A DNA stretch of 24,294 nucleotides. Source: Chara braunii. Lineage: Eukaryota > Streptophyta > Charophyceae > Charales > Characeae. Under the pieces are notes generated by a model. That model was not told the DNA's origin. It saw only the letters and a list, made by a program, of their open reading frames with translations, and ran no database searches. Numbering within the stretch: the stretch's first letter is position 1; every line of letters starts with the position of its first letter. The translations under genes and the position numbers were made by a program. Of the stretch, positions 1 to 9,850 are shown piece after piece. Where the stretch lies: the NCBI GenBank assembly GCA_003427395.1, contig BFEA01000114.1, forward strand, positions 695,306 through 719,599, read 5' to 3'.

Positions 1-64
<64 letters not shown>
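1..64. repeat. (AG)n microsatellite at the window edge
   Basis: A pure AG dinucleotide tract runs from the first base to 64, then gives way to unique sequence. A similar (AG)n tract of about 60 bp occurs at 20218-20277. The true length cannot be judged because the tract is cut by the window edge. Confidence 0.97.
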
Positions 65-65
<1 letters not shown>

Positions 66-475
66 ACTTCTTTTTGAAGGATGCTGTTGTCATATCTGGT
101 GTTGATATGGATGGATATGGCCTTGGCAGGCCAGCACCAGAGTGAAATCGACATAGAGGGCGACATTGAGTTCTGGCAAGGTGGTGCGAGTGGAGGGAGA
201 GATTGCAAGTAATCGAAGATAAGGGTGGGGGTGACAATGTGAGGTGGCGCTTGAGGAGTAGAACCTGGAGGAAGAAGAGGGAAGAAGAGACTTGACCATT
301 GTATTTGTTGATTACATTCTCGAGCTAGGCCTGTACTTCACCCTGGCGTCAGGTTCATCACCCTTCCAGACTACTACACAGTATCTGTTTCCAGTGGAGT
401 TCGAACTCAGGTCTGTACTTCAACAATTCAAGGGTGTACCCACTGAGCTGGGCCAGTTGGTACAGTATCTACCAC
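65..475. other. Unrecognised flank left of element A
   Basis: I see no convincing gene here. Open frames are short (at most about 70 codons), overlap on opposite strands and show no recognisable domain. The stretch ends at CCAC (472-475), immediately before the terminal TG of the left LTR. The same four bases follow the right LTR at 9531-9534, so they may be a target-site duplication. Ty3 elements more often make 5-bp duplications, and a 5-bp comparison (ACCAC versus CCACA) fails, so this is tentative. Confidence 0.5.
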
Positions 476-1414
476 TGCAAGGAAGATGAGCGATAGCGAA
501 TTTCAGAAATCAAACAGCATCATACACATGAGACCAGATAGTTGTGACCTCGAACCAAAAGCAGAATTGCATCACGAGTTTCACCAAATAAGAACACAGC
601 AGAAGCTCATAATTGACAATGCTGGAATAGTCTCATCATCATCAACAAAGAACCAAAGTCGGTATCCTATCTGGCGCTCGGCGCCCAGACTACGAATGGC
701 ATATCCTATCTAGCCTACTCTACAATGCCGCCGGAAGACGTCAACAGCTTCACCAAAGTACGAGCAGATCTCGGACAATGTGGTCGCCTCAAGCACCAGG
801 TATGTCTCTCGTATCACTCACAACCTCGTTCCCCAACTCACAGATGCCGCATGCACCCAAGGACCACCATGCGCCCATCCAGCTTACAGCAGCGCAGCTC
901 GGCTATGGCTGCCTGCTCCTTCCAGCTCGCCCGTGAGCGCGTGAGCCTGGCAGGCGATAGCGGAGCAGCGCTTGCGCACAAAGCAGCCAGTGCCCGAATA
1001 CCTCCAGCGTGGGCTGGCCCTTTCCTATATGGAAAATGGCCAGCCTGCGTGCGTGCAGCCTGGCTGTGCTGGGCCTCTGCCCAGAAGCTTCCGGTAGGCC
1101 CAAGGAGGCTGAGCCTCAGACCAAACGAATTGGCCCAGGGCCATGGACAGTTACCTGTGCCCAACTGCCCACAGCCTCAGTTGGGCCTATGCTGCGAATC
1201 TCGGCCAGGGCCTGACTCAGATGCATTTGATAAAAGGAACCAGGGCCTGGGCGCGTCCAACCAACTGGCGCTGCGCAACTGCCTGAATTTTCCCCAGTTG
1301 CGAAGCAGTCCAAAATAGGCCTCTTAAGGTCCGTCGGGCCTGCCTTCACTTAGGGCGGCCGACGCTGTTGCAAATAGGGGCCCAGTTGGGCTTATCAAGG
1401 CCTTGTGCCTCGCA
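476..1414 (-). repeat. 3' LTR of element A (left copy)
   Basis: This direct repeat aligns with 8645-9530 at an offset of 8169. On the minus strand it begins TGCGAGG and ends CTTGCA, so it has the TG...CA termini of LTRs. It is 939 bp against 886 bp for the partner. The difference is a 54-bp block here at about 811-864 that is missing from the right copy, plus a 1-bp indel. By eye there are about 40 substitutions, roughly 95.5% identity. The open frame of about 197 codons at 725-1318 falls wholly within the LTR and has no recognisable domain, so I do not call it a gene. Promoter and polyadenylation signals are expected here but I could not place a clear TATA box. Confidence 0.93.
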
Positions 1415-1425
1415 TTCCCTCCTCT
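1415..1425 (-). other. Polypurine tract of element A
   Basis: On the minus strand the sequence AGAGGAGGGAA lies directly against the TG that starts the 3' LTR. This is the position and composition expected of the polypurine tract that primes plus-strand DNA synthesis. It supports the LTR boundary at 1414. Confidence 0.85.
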
Positions 1426-1450
1426 ATACTTCGCTAGTCCTCTGAGAAGT

Positions 1451-1753
1451 TCAGTCTTCGATAATCTGGCGCTTTCCTTTCCGTAGAGACTTCTCATACT
1501 GAGCGACTACCTGTGGAGCGGTCTGCATCAGTTCCTCCCTTGTGAACCATCTGTCCTCCTTTGGATCAGTGTGATGTCTGAACCGAACTCGATACTGCAG
1601 CTTCGGTTTTGGAGGACATCCTCTGCCTGTTGGTCTTGGAACCGGCATTTCCCTGTGGTCAATGATGTCGTCAATGTCGACCTCTCCATCCATGGTTGGG
1701 GGCAGCATAGAGCGATGAGAGAGAAACTGGTCAGTTTCTTTGAATGGGGCAAG
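1451..1753 (-). pseudogene. Chromodomain tail of element A integrase
   Basis: This segment continues the integrase frame after a premature TAA (1756-1754); the Met at 1708 is in that same frame. It reads IDDIIDHR, then after a proline-rich linker YRVRFRHHTDPKEDRWFTREEL and a final VAQYEK helix. That matches the short three-strand-plus-helix chromodomain at the C-terminus of chromovirus integrases, which is thought to guide integration to chromatin marks. In a working element it would be fused to integrase. Here the stop cuts it off about 16 codons before the Met. The same stop is present in the copy at 19540-20214. Confidence 0.75.
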
Positions 1754-2914
1754 TTAAGAAGCGTGAAAAACAGGGTACGTACGTAAGTGACCAGGGATGC
1801 GAATAACATAAGACTGCCCATCCGGTTCATTCCCAACAACATCCAGAATCTCCCATGGTCCAAAGTACTGTGGCATGAGCTTGCGGGAAATCCCGTGCTC
1901 CTGTCCCAGTTCTGAGGACTTGACCCAGACTCTCTCTCCTACCTGGAACGTGGATGGGCAGCGGTGTTTGTTCTCAGACTCTATCATCGCCGCCTGTGCC
2001 TTGTGCATCTGTTCAACAGCCTGCTGCATCAGCTGCTCATATTGATAAGCAGAGGGCTGGTTCTCAGGTAGTAAAAAATCCAAAGGCAGTCTAGGCTTAA
2101 AGGTAAATAGCAGACTATTCGGGCTCATGCCCGTTGCGCTGTGGACCGCGTTGTTGTACAGGCTGGCAATGAGAGCAAGTTTCTCATCCCAGTCTACCTG
2201 ATTTGGCTTGATGTAATGCCTCAGCAGGTGTTGTACAGCGCGGTTCAATTGTTCTGCTTGTCCATTCGCCTCGGGGTGGTTTCCTGATGTCATCTGCAGC
2301 TGTGTTCCCTGTTCTGCAGTTCCGGTGGACTTTGGCAATCCAAAATCTCTAACCCAGTTCTCTTTGAACAACTTAATCACATGCGCAGTCTTCGCTGTCT
2401 CCGGCATTGCAACTAACCTAGCGTACTTACTAAATGTATCCACGATAGCAAAGATGTGTCTCATTCCGCTCTTGCTGGTGACCAGCGTATCCATGAAGTC
2501 CATGGACAGGCTTTCACCAGGCCTTTCCGGAATCGGAAGGGGGAGGAGCCTGTGTACGTGGCTTGTCCCTCTGACAGACCTGACAAGTTTCCACGTACAG
2601 CTTCACATCTCTCATCATCGTGGGCCACCAGAACCGCTGCAGCAGATTGGCTGCAGTCTTTTTGAAACCAAAATGTTCCGTGACATCATGACACTCGCCT
2701 AAAAATGAACTACGCAATGATTCCCTATCTGACACACACAAACGTTTATTCCCTGCCTTCTCAAGGAACAGCAGTCCGTTGACCAACTCAAACTTGGCAG
2801 ATGTCGGTTTGTCCTTCGCCTCGAGTCAGCGTATGATCTCAGACATAAACCGGTCCTCGCGATAGGCTTCCACCATAGATTGAGTAACATCGTCCGCAAG
2901 CCCAAACTCAGTGA
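1754..2914 (-). pseudogene. Integrase of element A with preceding linker (broken)
   Basis: Integrase joins retrotransposon cDNA to host DNA. The RNase H-integrase linker (2914-2787) is readable but has an in-frame TGA at 2828-2826. The zinc-binding region (2786-2514) keeps an His pair in HDVTEHFG and CQVC, although the His pair is closer together than usual. A frameshift near 2510-2560 separates it from the core. The core (2503-1754) starts MDFMDTLV, with the first catalytic Asp, and has GNHPEANGQAEQLNR, with the catalytic Glu. Sequence between LPKST and GTAEQGTQL is too short: the block that normally carries the central Asp is missing. The C-terminal part contains KLMPQYFGPWEI, the GPF/Y module, and PVFHAS just before a premature TAA. 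Confidence 0.9.
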
Positions 2915-4886
2915 TCAGCGCACCAGAGAAATCTGGTCTACGTGACAACGCATCAGCACCTTGTTGTACTCGCCCTTGATGTACTGGGGCTCAAAGTCAT
3001 ATTGCTCTATGACTTCAATCCAACGATTCAGAGCGTAAGAGAGCACAGGCTGGGTTCTCATCCACTTCAGGGTTTGGTGATCAGTCCCGACGTACAAGAA
3101 CCTCCCAAGGAGATCGTGTCTCCAATGGGTGAGCGCCTTGAAGATCGCATAGAGTTCCTTCTCATAGGTGGACTTAACCAACTTCTGAGAGGGCATCTTT
3201 TTTGACATGTACTCTGCCGGCCTCAACTTTTTCCCCTCCTGCTGCGCAAGTACGACGCCTATGCCATATTGGCTAGCATCCGTAGTTACTACAAAAGGCT
3301 TGTCAGGATCAGGAAGTTTCAAGACCTCATGATGCATCAACGCATGCTTCAGATGTCTGAAAGCAACCTCGCACCTGTCTGTCCACTCCCATTGTGTGTC
3401 AAGGCGGGCCAGGTCAGTCAAAGGGGCGACAACTATGCTATGGTTCTTCACAAAATTGCTATAGTAGCCGGTCACCCCTAAGAAAGACCTCATCTCAGTC
3501 ACAGACTGAGGACTCCCAAGGAGATAGTGTCCCCAATGGGTGAGCGCCTTGAAGATCGCATAGAGTTCCTTCTCATAGGTGGACTTGACCAACTTCTGAG
3601 AGGGCATCTTTTCGGACATGTACTCTGCCGGCCTCAACTTTTTCCCCTCCTGCTGCGCAAGTACGGCGCCTATGCCATATTGGCTAGCATCCGTAGGTAC
3701 TACGAAAGGCTTGTCAGGATCAGGAAGTTTCAAGACCTCATGATGCATCAAAGCATGCTTCGGATGTCTGAAAGCAACCTCGCACCCGTCTGTCCACTCC
3801 CATTGTGTGTCAAGGCGGGCCAGGTCAGTCAAAGGGGCGACAATTATGCTATGGTTCTTCACAAAATTGCTATAGTAGTCGGTCACCGCTAAGGAAGACC
3901 TCATCTTAGTCACAGAGTGAGGACGCAGCCAGTCACGAAAGCTGGCCACCTTCGCGTCATCGGGCTTCAATCCCTCCGCGGAAATCTTATGACCCAAGTA
4001 CAAGACACGGGTGCGACCAAACTCACACTTCTCACCATTGATCTTGAACTTGTGCTGTCGAAGAAGACTAAGGACTTTGTCCAAATGTGCAACGTGCTCC
4101 TCGGCAGTCTTACTAAAAATAAGTATGTCATTGAGGTACGCGATCACAAACTTATCCAAGTAGTCATGAAATATCTGATTCATAGCGTGCTGAAAGGTGC
4201 CAGGAGCATTGGAAAGGCCGAAGGGCATCGCCACGAACTCATACAGACCGTACCTGGTCTGAAATGCGGTTTTGTGTTGATCCTCGGACCGGATTGCAAT
4301 TTGATGGTACTCGGACTTCAGATCTATCTTATTGTAGTGACACCCTTGCACTTTATCTAGCAAGTCATCGATGCGCGGTAGGGGCTCTCCGTTCTTGACG
4401 GTGATGGCATTGAGGCCCCTATAGTCAATGCACATCCGAAGTGTTCCTTCCTTTTTCTTCGGTACGAATAGGCCTCGTGAACCATAAGGAGAAACACTCG
4501 GCCGGATCCAACCCTTTTCTACGAGTTCCTTGAGTTGCTGGCGAAGCTGGCCAAGCTCGCCTGGAAACATCTGATAGATCCCTACCCTTTGGGATGCTAG
4601 ACCTTGGGATTATTTGTATCGTGTGGACGACCTCCCTCTCGACAACCCCTGTTGGCTCTTCAAATAGATCAGGGTACTTAGCCACTACTCCCTCTATCTC
4701 CGACGACATTTTCACCGGCTCGCTTGCAGCAGAGACATAAACTAGGTACATACCCTCCTCCTGATTTTGCTTATAATAATTATAGAACGCGGCTGCACAC
4801 ATGCATCCATAGGACTCGATCAGACTACTAGCTTTGAAATTACGTAATCTGGCGGTCCCTCCACCTGGCAAAGTGTGTTTGACCAC
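2915..4886 (-). pseudogene. Reverse transcriptase-RNase H of element A with internal duplication
   Basis: The RT copies element RNA into cDNA and RNase H removes the template. The N-terminal approach (4886 to about 4590) includes KYPDLFEEPTG. A frameshift near 4575-4600 moves the reading into a 551-codon frame (4570-2915). There I see [34 protein letters not shown] (first catalytic Asp kept; the usual Gly of SGYH is Glu), [13 protein letters not shown] and [10 protein letters not shown]. The last is the YxDD motif with its first Asp changed to Asn, which should abolish polymerase activity. RNase H motifs [16 protein letters not shown] and GTDHQTL follow, but the first two occur twice because of a 137-residue tandem duplication. 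The frame ends early through a shift at about 2945. Confidence 0.95.
3102..3923 (-). repeat. 411-bp in-frame tandem duplication in RT/RNase H
   Basis: Positions 3102-3512 and 3513-3923 are direct repeats with a 411-bp offset (exactly 137 codons) and 17 differences by eye. Each copy covers the RT-RNase H connection from SVT.MRS through GYYSNF, the TDASQYGIG aspartate and EKELYAI to the HxLLG region. In protein order the copy at 3923-3513 comes first and the one at 3512-3102 leads into the rest of RNase H. The junction shows only 1 bp of shared sequence, which suggests template switching or non-homologous joining, not recombination between long repeats. Confidence 0.95.
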
Positions 4887-5468
4887 TTTTCGGTCCTGTC
4901 AAACTGGGCTGTGCTTCAAAGAGGTAGTACATACCTAACAAGATATCCATGGGGAGATCATCACTCACTAGGAACGAAACATAAACAGGATATCCATGGG
5001 GAGATCATCTCTCACTAGGAACGAAACATAATGTCTCAGTTCCCCTCCCGCGTACGGGAAACAACACTCAACACTCTGGAGTTAGTCATTAACTACCATG
5101 CGCTGTTTGTTGGCACAGGTCGACTCCACATGTCGACTCAGGCGATGCGCTTGCCCCTGTAAGCGCAGCCTCTCAATGCACGCGCGACTGATGAAGTTCC
5201 TAGTCGAGCAAGTGTCATAATAGGCCCCAGCCTTGCGGCCGCCAATGACCACCTCGCTGACGAACATCTCACCCTTAGGGGCTTTGACCAATGCCGTCCA
5301 AGAAGCTAGTGGGTCTGATCTAGACCACTCCTCCTCTAGCTCCTCTAAGGACTCAAACACATTCATCGAACAGAGGCTCGATGAGTCCGAACGTGTTTGC
5401 AGGACGACGATGGAGTCAGTAGCTTGGGCCATCTCTCGAGATGGTGAGGGTGTATCCACCACCTCCAC
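4887..5468 (-). pseudogene. Retropepsin of element A (broken)
   Basis: This would be the aspartic protease that matures the Gag-Pol polyprotein. The open part (5468-5082) has a Ser/Glu-rich lead and then VVIGGRKAGAYYDTCSTRNFISRACIERL. The motif DTCST sits where retropepsins have D-[ST]-G-[AST], so the active-site Gly is Cys. The second half of the fold, recognised by DDLPMDILLGM near 4975-4940, lies beyond a stop and beyond a 47-bp tandem duplication that shifts the frame. Both the substitution and the frame break argue for loss of function. Confidence 0.8.
4942..5035. repeat. 47-bp tandem duplication within the protease region
   Basis: The unit beginning GATATCCATGGGGAGATCAT occurs at 4942 and again at 4989, with one internal mismatch in the first 43 bases. 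A 47-bp insert is not a multiple of three, so it breaks the protease-RT frame of element A. Confidence 0.93.
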
Positions 5469-5489
5469 CCTCGCAGAAACAACTACTAC

Positions 5490-5665
5490 TCCTACTGGCC
5501 CGACGTGTTTCCCGGAGTGGTGCCATAACTGCTGGCCACATTGCTACCAACAGGAGCGGAGGATCCCAACGCCTGCCCCATCGTAGGCGGGATCTTTTCG
5601 GTTACCTTCTTATTTCGACACTTGAATTGGTTATGGTCGTATTGGCCACAACAGATCCAAGCCTA
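5490..5665 (-). pseudogene. Gag zinc knuckle of element A (degenerate)
   Basis: On the minus strand a short frame reads ICCGQYDHNQFKCRNKK followed by a low-complexity Ser/Thr/Gly tail and a TAG. The spacing C-x4-H-x4-C matches the last three ligands of a CCHC nucleocapsid knuckle, which binds element RNA. The position of the first Cys is Trp, and a TAG lies two codons before it, so the knuckle is probably not functional. It sits between the gag core and the protease, as expected. Confidence 0.65.
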
Positions 5666-5805
5666 CCGTGTGTACCGATCTCTCCACACGTCCTCAGTAA
5701 GACCCGCTTTCTCCCATGGAGGAGCATTGGGGTCAACTTGACTCCTTGATCGGGAACCTCAACGGCGTCGACCGGTCGCCTTACCTTTCTGTGCTACGGC
5801 AACGA

Positions 5806-7358
5806 CTACTGCACCCCTGAAGCTTCTACGCTGCCAGCCTCTGGACCTACTCCCTCCTGGAAGTTGTCATCTAACTCGATGGTAGAACCATGGTTGTCGA
5901 TAAACATAATGCGGCCCTTTGCTTTCCAGTTGGGAGGCAGTGACTTCTTCCTACCATTCGTCGTGGGATTATGTCCATGCCCTATCTTTGCCTCAAGGTC
6001 TAGGGCCTTCTTGCGGAACGAGGGAAAGTTGTGCATATTGATGTTGGCCTCACCTGCCAACTGATTCCCGAGGGGCATGGGAAAGCAGCTCAGGTAGGAG
6101 GTGAGTAATACCTGGGGGTCATAGCGCACCCCAGGGACACAGATCAGACACTCTACTGCGTCAGTGGCCTTTTGGGTCTCCTGAGCGAGGATCATGCCAC
6201 CTATCTTCCACCATCTTGAGAAAGTCCTCCAGTTTCTGGTGGGCTGCCCAAGCGCGGAAGTCATGACCATATCCTTGCAACTGCACTAAACCACTCAATC
6301 ATCTTGCTGCACTACCTTCTAGGTAGGATGCAGCCACAAGGACTTCCTCGTGCGGCAAGGTAAGTTTGCACTTGACTTAGACCGGCACTGCCCTCAACCA
6401 AGTGTCGAGGTCTTCACCTCTCTTATCCCTTGTGAAGGGTTTAGGAGCGGCGATGGCCGTCTTTGGTACCCACTGACTTTGTCCCGGTACCTGCACCAAT
6501 CCGGGCTGTGGACCCTGTGGCGCAGGCTGCTGCACTAGCTGCTGCTGGGGTTGTGTACCCTGCGGCTGTGCAGGCTGCGAAACAACAGGCTGCCTGCTTA
6601 CGGCAACCTGTGACGGAGGTTGGGTGAACACTGTCTTTACAGGAACCTGCAAACTAGGACCTGCTGAGAACCCGCTTGTCAAAGGCATACCCAGGGAAAC
6701 GGGCTGGACCGATGCTGGAGCTGTATATGGGGATACCCCAGTCACCGGTGGGACAAAAGGAGGAGGTTGTACAACGGGCCAGGCACGGGGCCCGGACGGC
6801 GATGGTGCAGCCTGCACCAATACGGCTGGACTCTGTTGAATGTTTTGAAGGAGAGCCGTCTGGTGGTCCTGCATTTCAACTACATCTAGCAGGACGGACT
6901 GTATGGTCCTCACATCGTCACTCATGTGCGTCAGGTCCATCTCCTCTAACTCACTAATGTCCGCTTGCCTCCGCTGCATCCTGGCTCTTCTTCTAATCAT
7001 TTTCTCTTTCTCTGCCTTAATCTCTCCTAACGCCTGCTGTTGCGGTGCCTCGCGAATCGCTGCTCGCTGTATGGCGACCTCCTCGGATCCTGTAGACTGA
7101 CTCTGGGTCTGTGCGACCTTTGACCCTACAGATCCTGAACTGCTAGCCTGGGAACTCTGCTGCGCAGAAGTGGCCATGGCTGCTGAAGCTGCGGCATCGC
7201 TTACCGACGCCCTGCTGGCCTCTGCTGCTCTAGCTCTCCTCTGCTGCTGCTGCCTCTCCCTACGCTGGCGGAACAAATATCTGTCACTCTCTGGTCCCTG
7301 GGCGTCTGGCCGATCGCAAGATCCGGTCGTCCTCTCTAATGTCCTCCCCGTCGCTCAT
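5806..7358 (-). pseudogene. Gag of element A (broken)
   Basis: Gag builds the particle that encloses element RNA. A likely original start is the ATG at 7358-7356 (MSDGEDIREDD...), followed by a frameshift near 7290 into the long frame 7276-6377. That frame is rich in Arg, Gln, Ala and Ser, with a probable coiled coil (EKEKMIRRRARMQRRQADI) and a Pro/Gln-rich stretch, and ends PFTRDKRGEDLDTWLRAVPV. The capsid core continues in the same frame through a TAA (6379-6377) and a TGA (6301-6299), then shifts to 6270-5806. The latter part includes PGVRYDPQVLLTSYLSCFPMP and NMHNFPSFRKKALDLEAKI, which resembles the Retrotrans_gag region of plant-type Ty3 elements. Confidence 0.8.
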
Positions 7359-8629
7359 AAGCTACAGCACTGTACACAATCTGCACTAGTGCATTCTAGA
7401 TGCCTACCGCAGTGTAGTGCACAGACCAACTAAAAATAAATAAGTAATTACTTGGTGGCTATGTCAGAAACTATACATTTGGGTCCAACAGGTAAGTTCA
7501 GATTCCTATAAACAAACTATTTTTACTTCGACTAGTCCGCAAACAGAAGCACCAAGAACAGAAAACAGTTCTATCTAATGCTGTCTGTCAGATGTCAATG
7601 ACTGTTCATCTAACTAATCAAAATAAAAAAAAGAAGAATTGTTTGTTGGGTCTGTTTGCAGAATGGTATCTTGCCGAAACTTATCACCTGGAATCTACCC
7701 CTCCCTCAATTCTTCTTGAGTATCTCTTGTCGTCAACGTCCCTGAGCAATCCAGATAGCGTGCGTGTCTGAAGGTGTGCACACGGCCCACCCCTGTGCCC
7801 CAAGTCCTGCTGAGCTGGCCAGCTCTAGCACATTGTTTATCCTCGCGTGCAGCGAGCCTTACATCGATTGGCTGATCAAGAGGCCATTTTAAGGACCGCC
7901 CCCAAGCCTCCGCAGGAATTATTTAACGTAGCAAACAGGATGATGATCACAGCCAATGGTTTCCCCTGCCCGTGTTTATTTATAGACGCCCGGTTCTCGT
8001 CTCCCACATAGAGCTGGCCTGCCCCTCAGAACCCATCTAACAGCGCAGCGAGCCGAAACAAAGGACAAGCAGCAAAGCATGCGTGCTCTACTCCCTGTGG
8101 GTTGGCATGGTGACCGTGACCCAGTGCTTCGTCCAGGGCCCTTCAGATAGCTCCGCCCTCTCCTTCCAGATGCTCCACGTGAAGGCTGACGACTCTCAAG
8201 GTTGAGCGCACACGACTCCTCACATGAGAGGACTCTCAAGACAGAACACACATCCTCACTTTAAGAAGTGTCGAAGAGGGTAGATAAGGTTAGGTGCAAC
8301 GTACCTCAGAACAGCTGCCCCCAACCACAGATATTCTCACCAGATGACCCGATGTTGATTGTGATGACCAATCGCTGTTTCGGCACAACCAGCATTGCAC
8401 AGCCATTCCACCTCAGCACCAATCACACATCAGATAGATCTCGTCACTCTGCAAACACCCAATATCACACCACGTAGCCTGCCTGGCGATCCCCTCTCGA
8501 CCTGGGTCGCCTCCTTATCTCCGCCCTCCTCACTACATACGTCCCACGGCACGGTCACTCACCGCACACACCGCGTGCATGTACCGCATTAGGCAGAAGA
8601 TAAGCGGCAGATTAGCGCACCGAACCACA
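7359..8629 (-). other. Untranslated leader of element A
   Basis: The 1.27 kb between the PBS and the gag start has no recognisable coding region on either strand. Part of it (about 7430-7640) is AT-rich. The reverse-strand frame at 8251-7976 is short and shows no known domain. A packaging signal would be expected in such a leader but cannot be identified by eye. Confidence 0.6.
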
Positions 8630-8641
8630 GCTCCGATACCA
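8630..8641 (-). other. Primer-binding site of element A (initiator-Met tRNA type)
   Basis: On the minus strand, three bases inside the 5' LTR end, the sequence TGGTATCGGAGC occurs. It matches the plant initiator-Met PBS TGGTATCAGAGC at 11 of 12 bases. Its place next to the LTR fixes the direction of the element and the inner boundary of the 5' LTR. Confidence 0.88.
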
Positions 8642-8644
8642 AAT

Positions 8645-9530
8645 TGCAAGGAAGATGAGCGATAGCGAACTTCAGAAATCAAACAGCATCATACACATGA
8701 GACCAGATAGTAGTGATCTCGAAGAAAAAGCAGAATTGCATCACGAGTTTCACCAAATAAGAACACAGCAGAAGCCCATAATTGACAGTGCTGGAATAGT
8801 CTCATCATCATCAACAAAGAACCAAAGTCGGTATCCTATCTGGCACTCGGCGCCCAGACTATTAATGGCAGATCCTATCTAGCCTACTCTACAATGCTGC
8901 CGGATGACGTCAACAGCTTCACTGAAGTATGAGCAGATCTCGGAGAATGCCGTCGCCTCAAGCACCAGGTATGTCTCTCCACCATGCGCCCCATCCAGCT
9001 TACAGCAGCGCAGCTCGGCTATGGCTGCCTGCTCCTTCCAGCTCGCCCGTGAGCGCATGAGCCTGGCAGGCGATAGCGCAGCAGCGCTTGCACACAAAGC
9101 AGTCAGTGCCCGAATACCTCCAGCGTGGGCTGGCCCTTTCGTATATGGAAAATGGCCAGCCTGCGTGCGTGCAGCCTGGCTGTGCTGGGCCTCTGCCCAG
9201 AAGCTTCCGGTAGGCCCAAGGAGGCTGAGCCTCAGACCAAACGAATTGGTCCAGGGCCACCGACAGTTACATGTGCCCAACTGCCCACAGCCTCAGTCGG
9301 GCCTATGCTGCGAATCTCGCCCAGGGCCTGACTCCGATGCATTTGATAAAAGAAACCAGGGCCTGGGCCCTTCCAACCGGCTGGCGCTGCGCAACTGCCT
9401 GAATTTTCCCCAGTTGCGAAGTAGTCCAAAATAGGCCTCTTAAGGTCCGTCAGGCCTGCCTTCACTTAGGGCGGCCGACGCTGTTGCAAATAGGGGCCCA
9501 GTAGGGCTTATCGAGGCCTTGTGCCTCGCC
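8645..9530 (-). repeat. 5' LTR of element A (right copy)
   Basis: This aligns to 476-1414 with about 40 substitutions and lacks the 54-bp block of the other copy. The inner end is intact (CTTGCA on the minus strand, next to the PBS). The outer end reads CTCGCC on the plus strand where the partner has CTCGCA, so the terminal base is probably mutated. This copy would carry the promoter that drives element A leftwards. Confidence 0.93.
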
Positions 9531-9581
9531 CCACACATTCTAAATGAGAAAATGGGGTGCGTTTATAGCATGCAGTACACT
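9531..9581. other. 51-bp spacer between elements A and B
   Basis: Only 51 bases of non-element DNA separate the two 5' LTRs. They begin CCAC, a possible target-site duplication of element A, and end ACACT, the expected target site of element B. I cannot find a matching ACACT at the other end of B, because the end of its 3' LTR is unclear. Confidence 0.6.
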
Positions 9582-9850
9582 TGTTACATTCTGCGATTCC
9601 ACACGGGCCCTCACAGCCCGACATACCGGTTCAGGGGGTACCGAGCTCGCCAAAGGCCAGGCCTTTTTCTCTCAGTAGGCCCTGTTAGGCCACCGGTTGG
9701 CGCCGCAGCACCCAGCAGACAAGGGTTGGCCCAAACGACATGACCATTTGGGCCTGGCGGCGCTCTTGAGGCTGCCGCCCGGCGGTCTGAGCTGAACGGT
9801 CATTTCGACGGTTCAGCCCACGGCGCAGGATGCCAGCATCAAGGCCGACC

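Larger units (their letters stand above)
476..9530 (-). mobile_element. Element A: degenerate Ty3/gypsy chromovirus LTR retrotransposon
   Basis: This is a complete but inactive LTR retrotransposon read on the minus strand. The right LTR (8645-9530) is the 5' LTR and the left LTR (476-1414) is the 3' LTR. Between them, in transcription order, lie a PBS (8641-8630), a leader, gag with a zinc knuckle, retropepsin, RT, RNase H, integrase, a chromodomain and a polypurine tract (1425-1415). The order PR-RT-RH-IN-chromodomain is that of Ty3/gypsy chromoviruses. The element could not transpose on its own: gag and pol carry many stops and frameshifts, the RT motif is YLND, and the integrase has lost its central catalytic Asp. 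LTR divergence of about 40 substitutions in 884 aligned bases (counted by eye) indicates an old insertion. Confidence 0.95.

Noticed and set aside
725-1318. 197-codon forward frame in the left LTR
   Set aside because: It lies wholly in an LTR, is on the opposite strand to the element, and has no recognisable domain. The similar frame at 8904-9434 is the same LTR sequence.
9636-9649. 14-base match (GGGTACCGAGCTCG) to a common cloning-vector polylinker, inside a 34-bp insert of the 5' LTR
   Set aside because: The match stops at both ends without the neighbouring polylinker sites, and surrounding sequence is LTR-like. Chance is plausible, though the adapter elsewhere makes a vector screen worthwhile.
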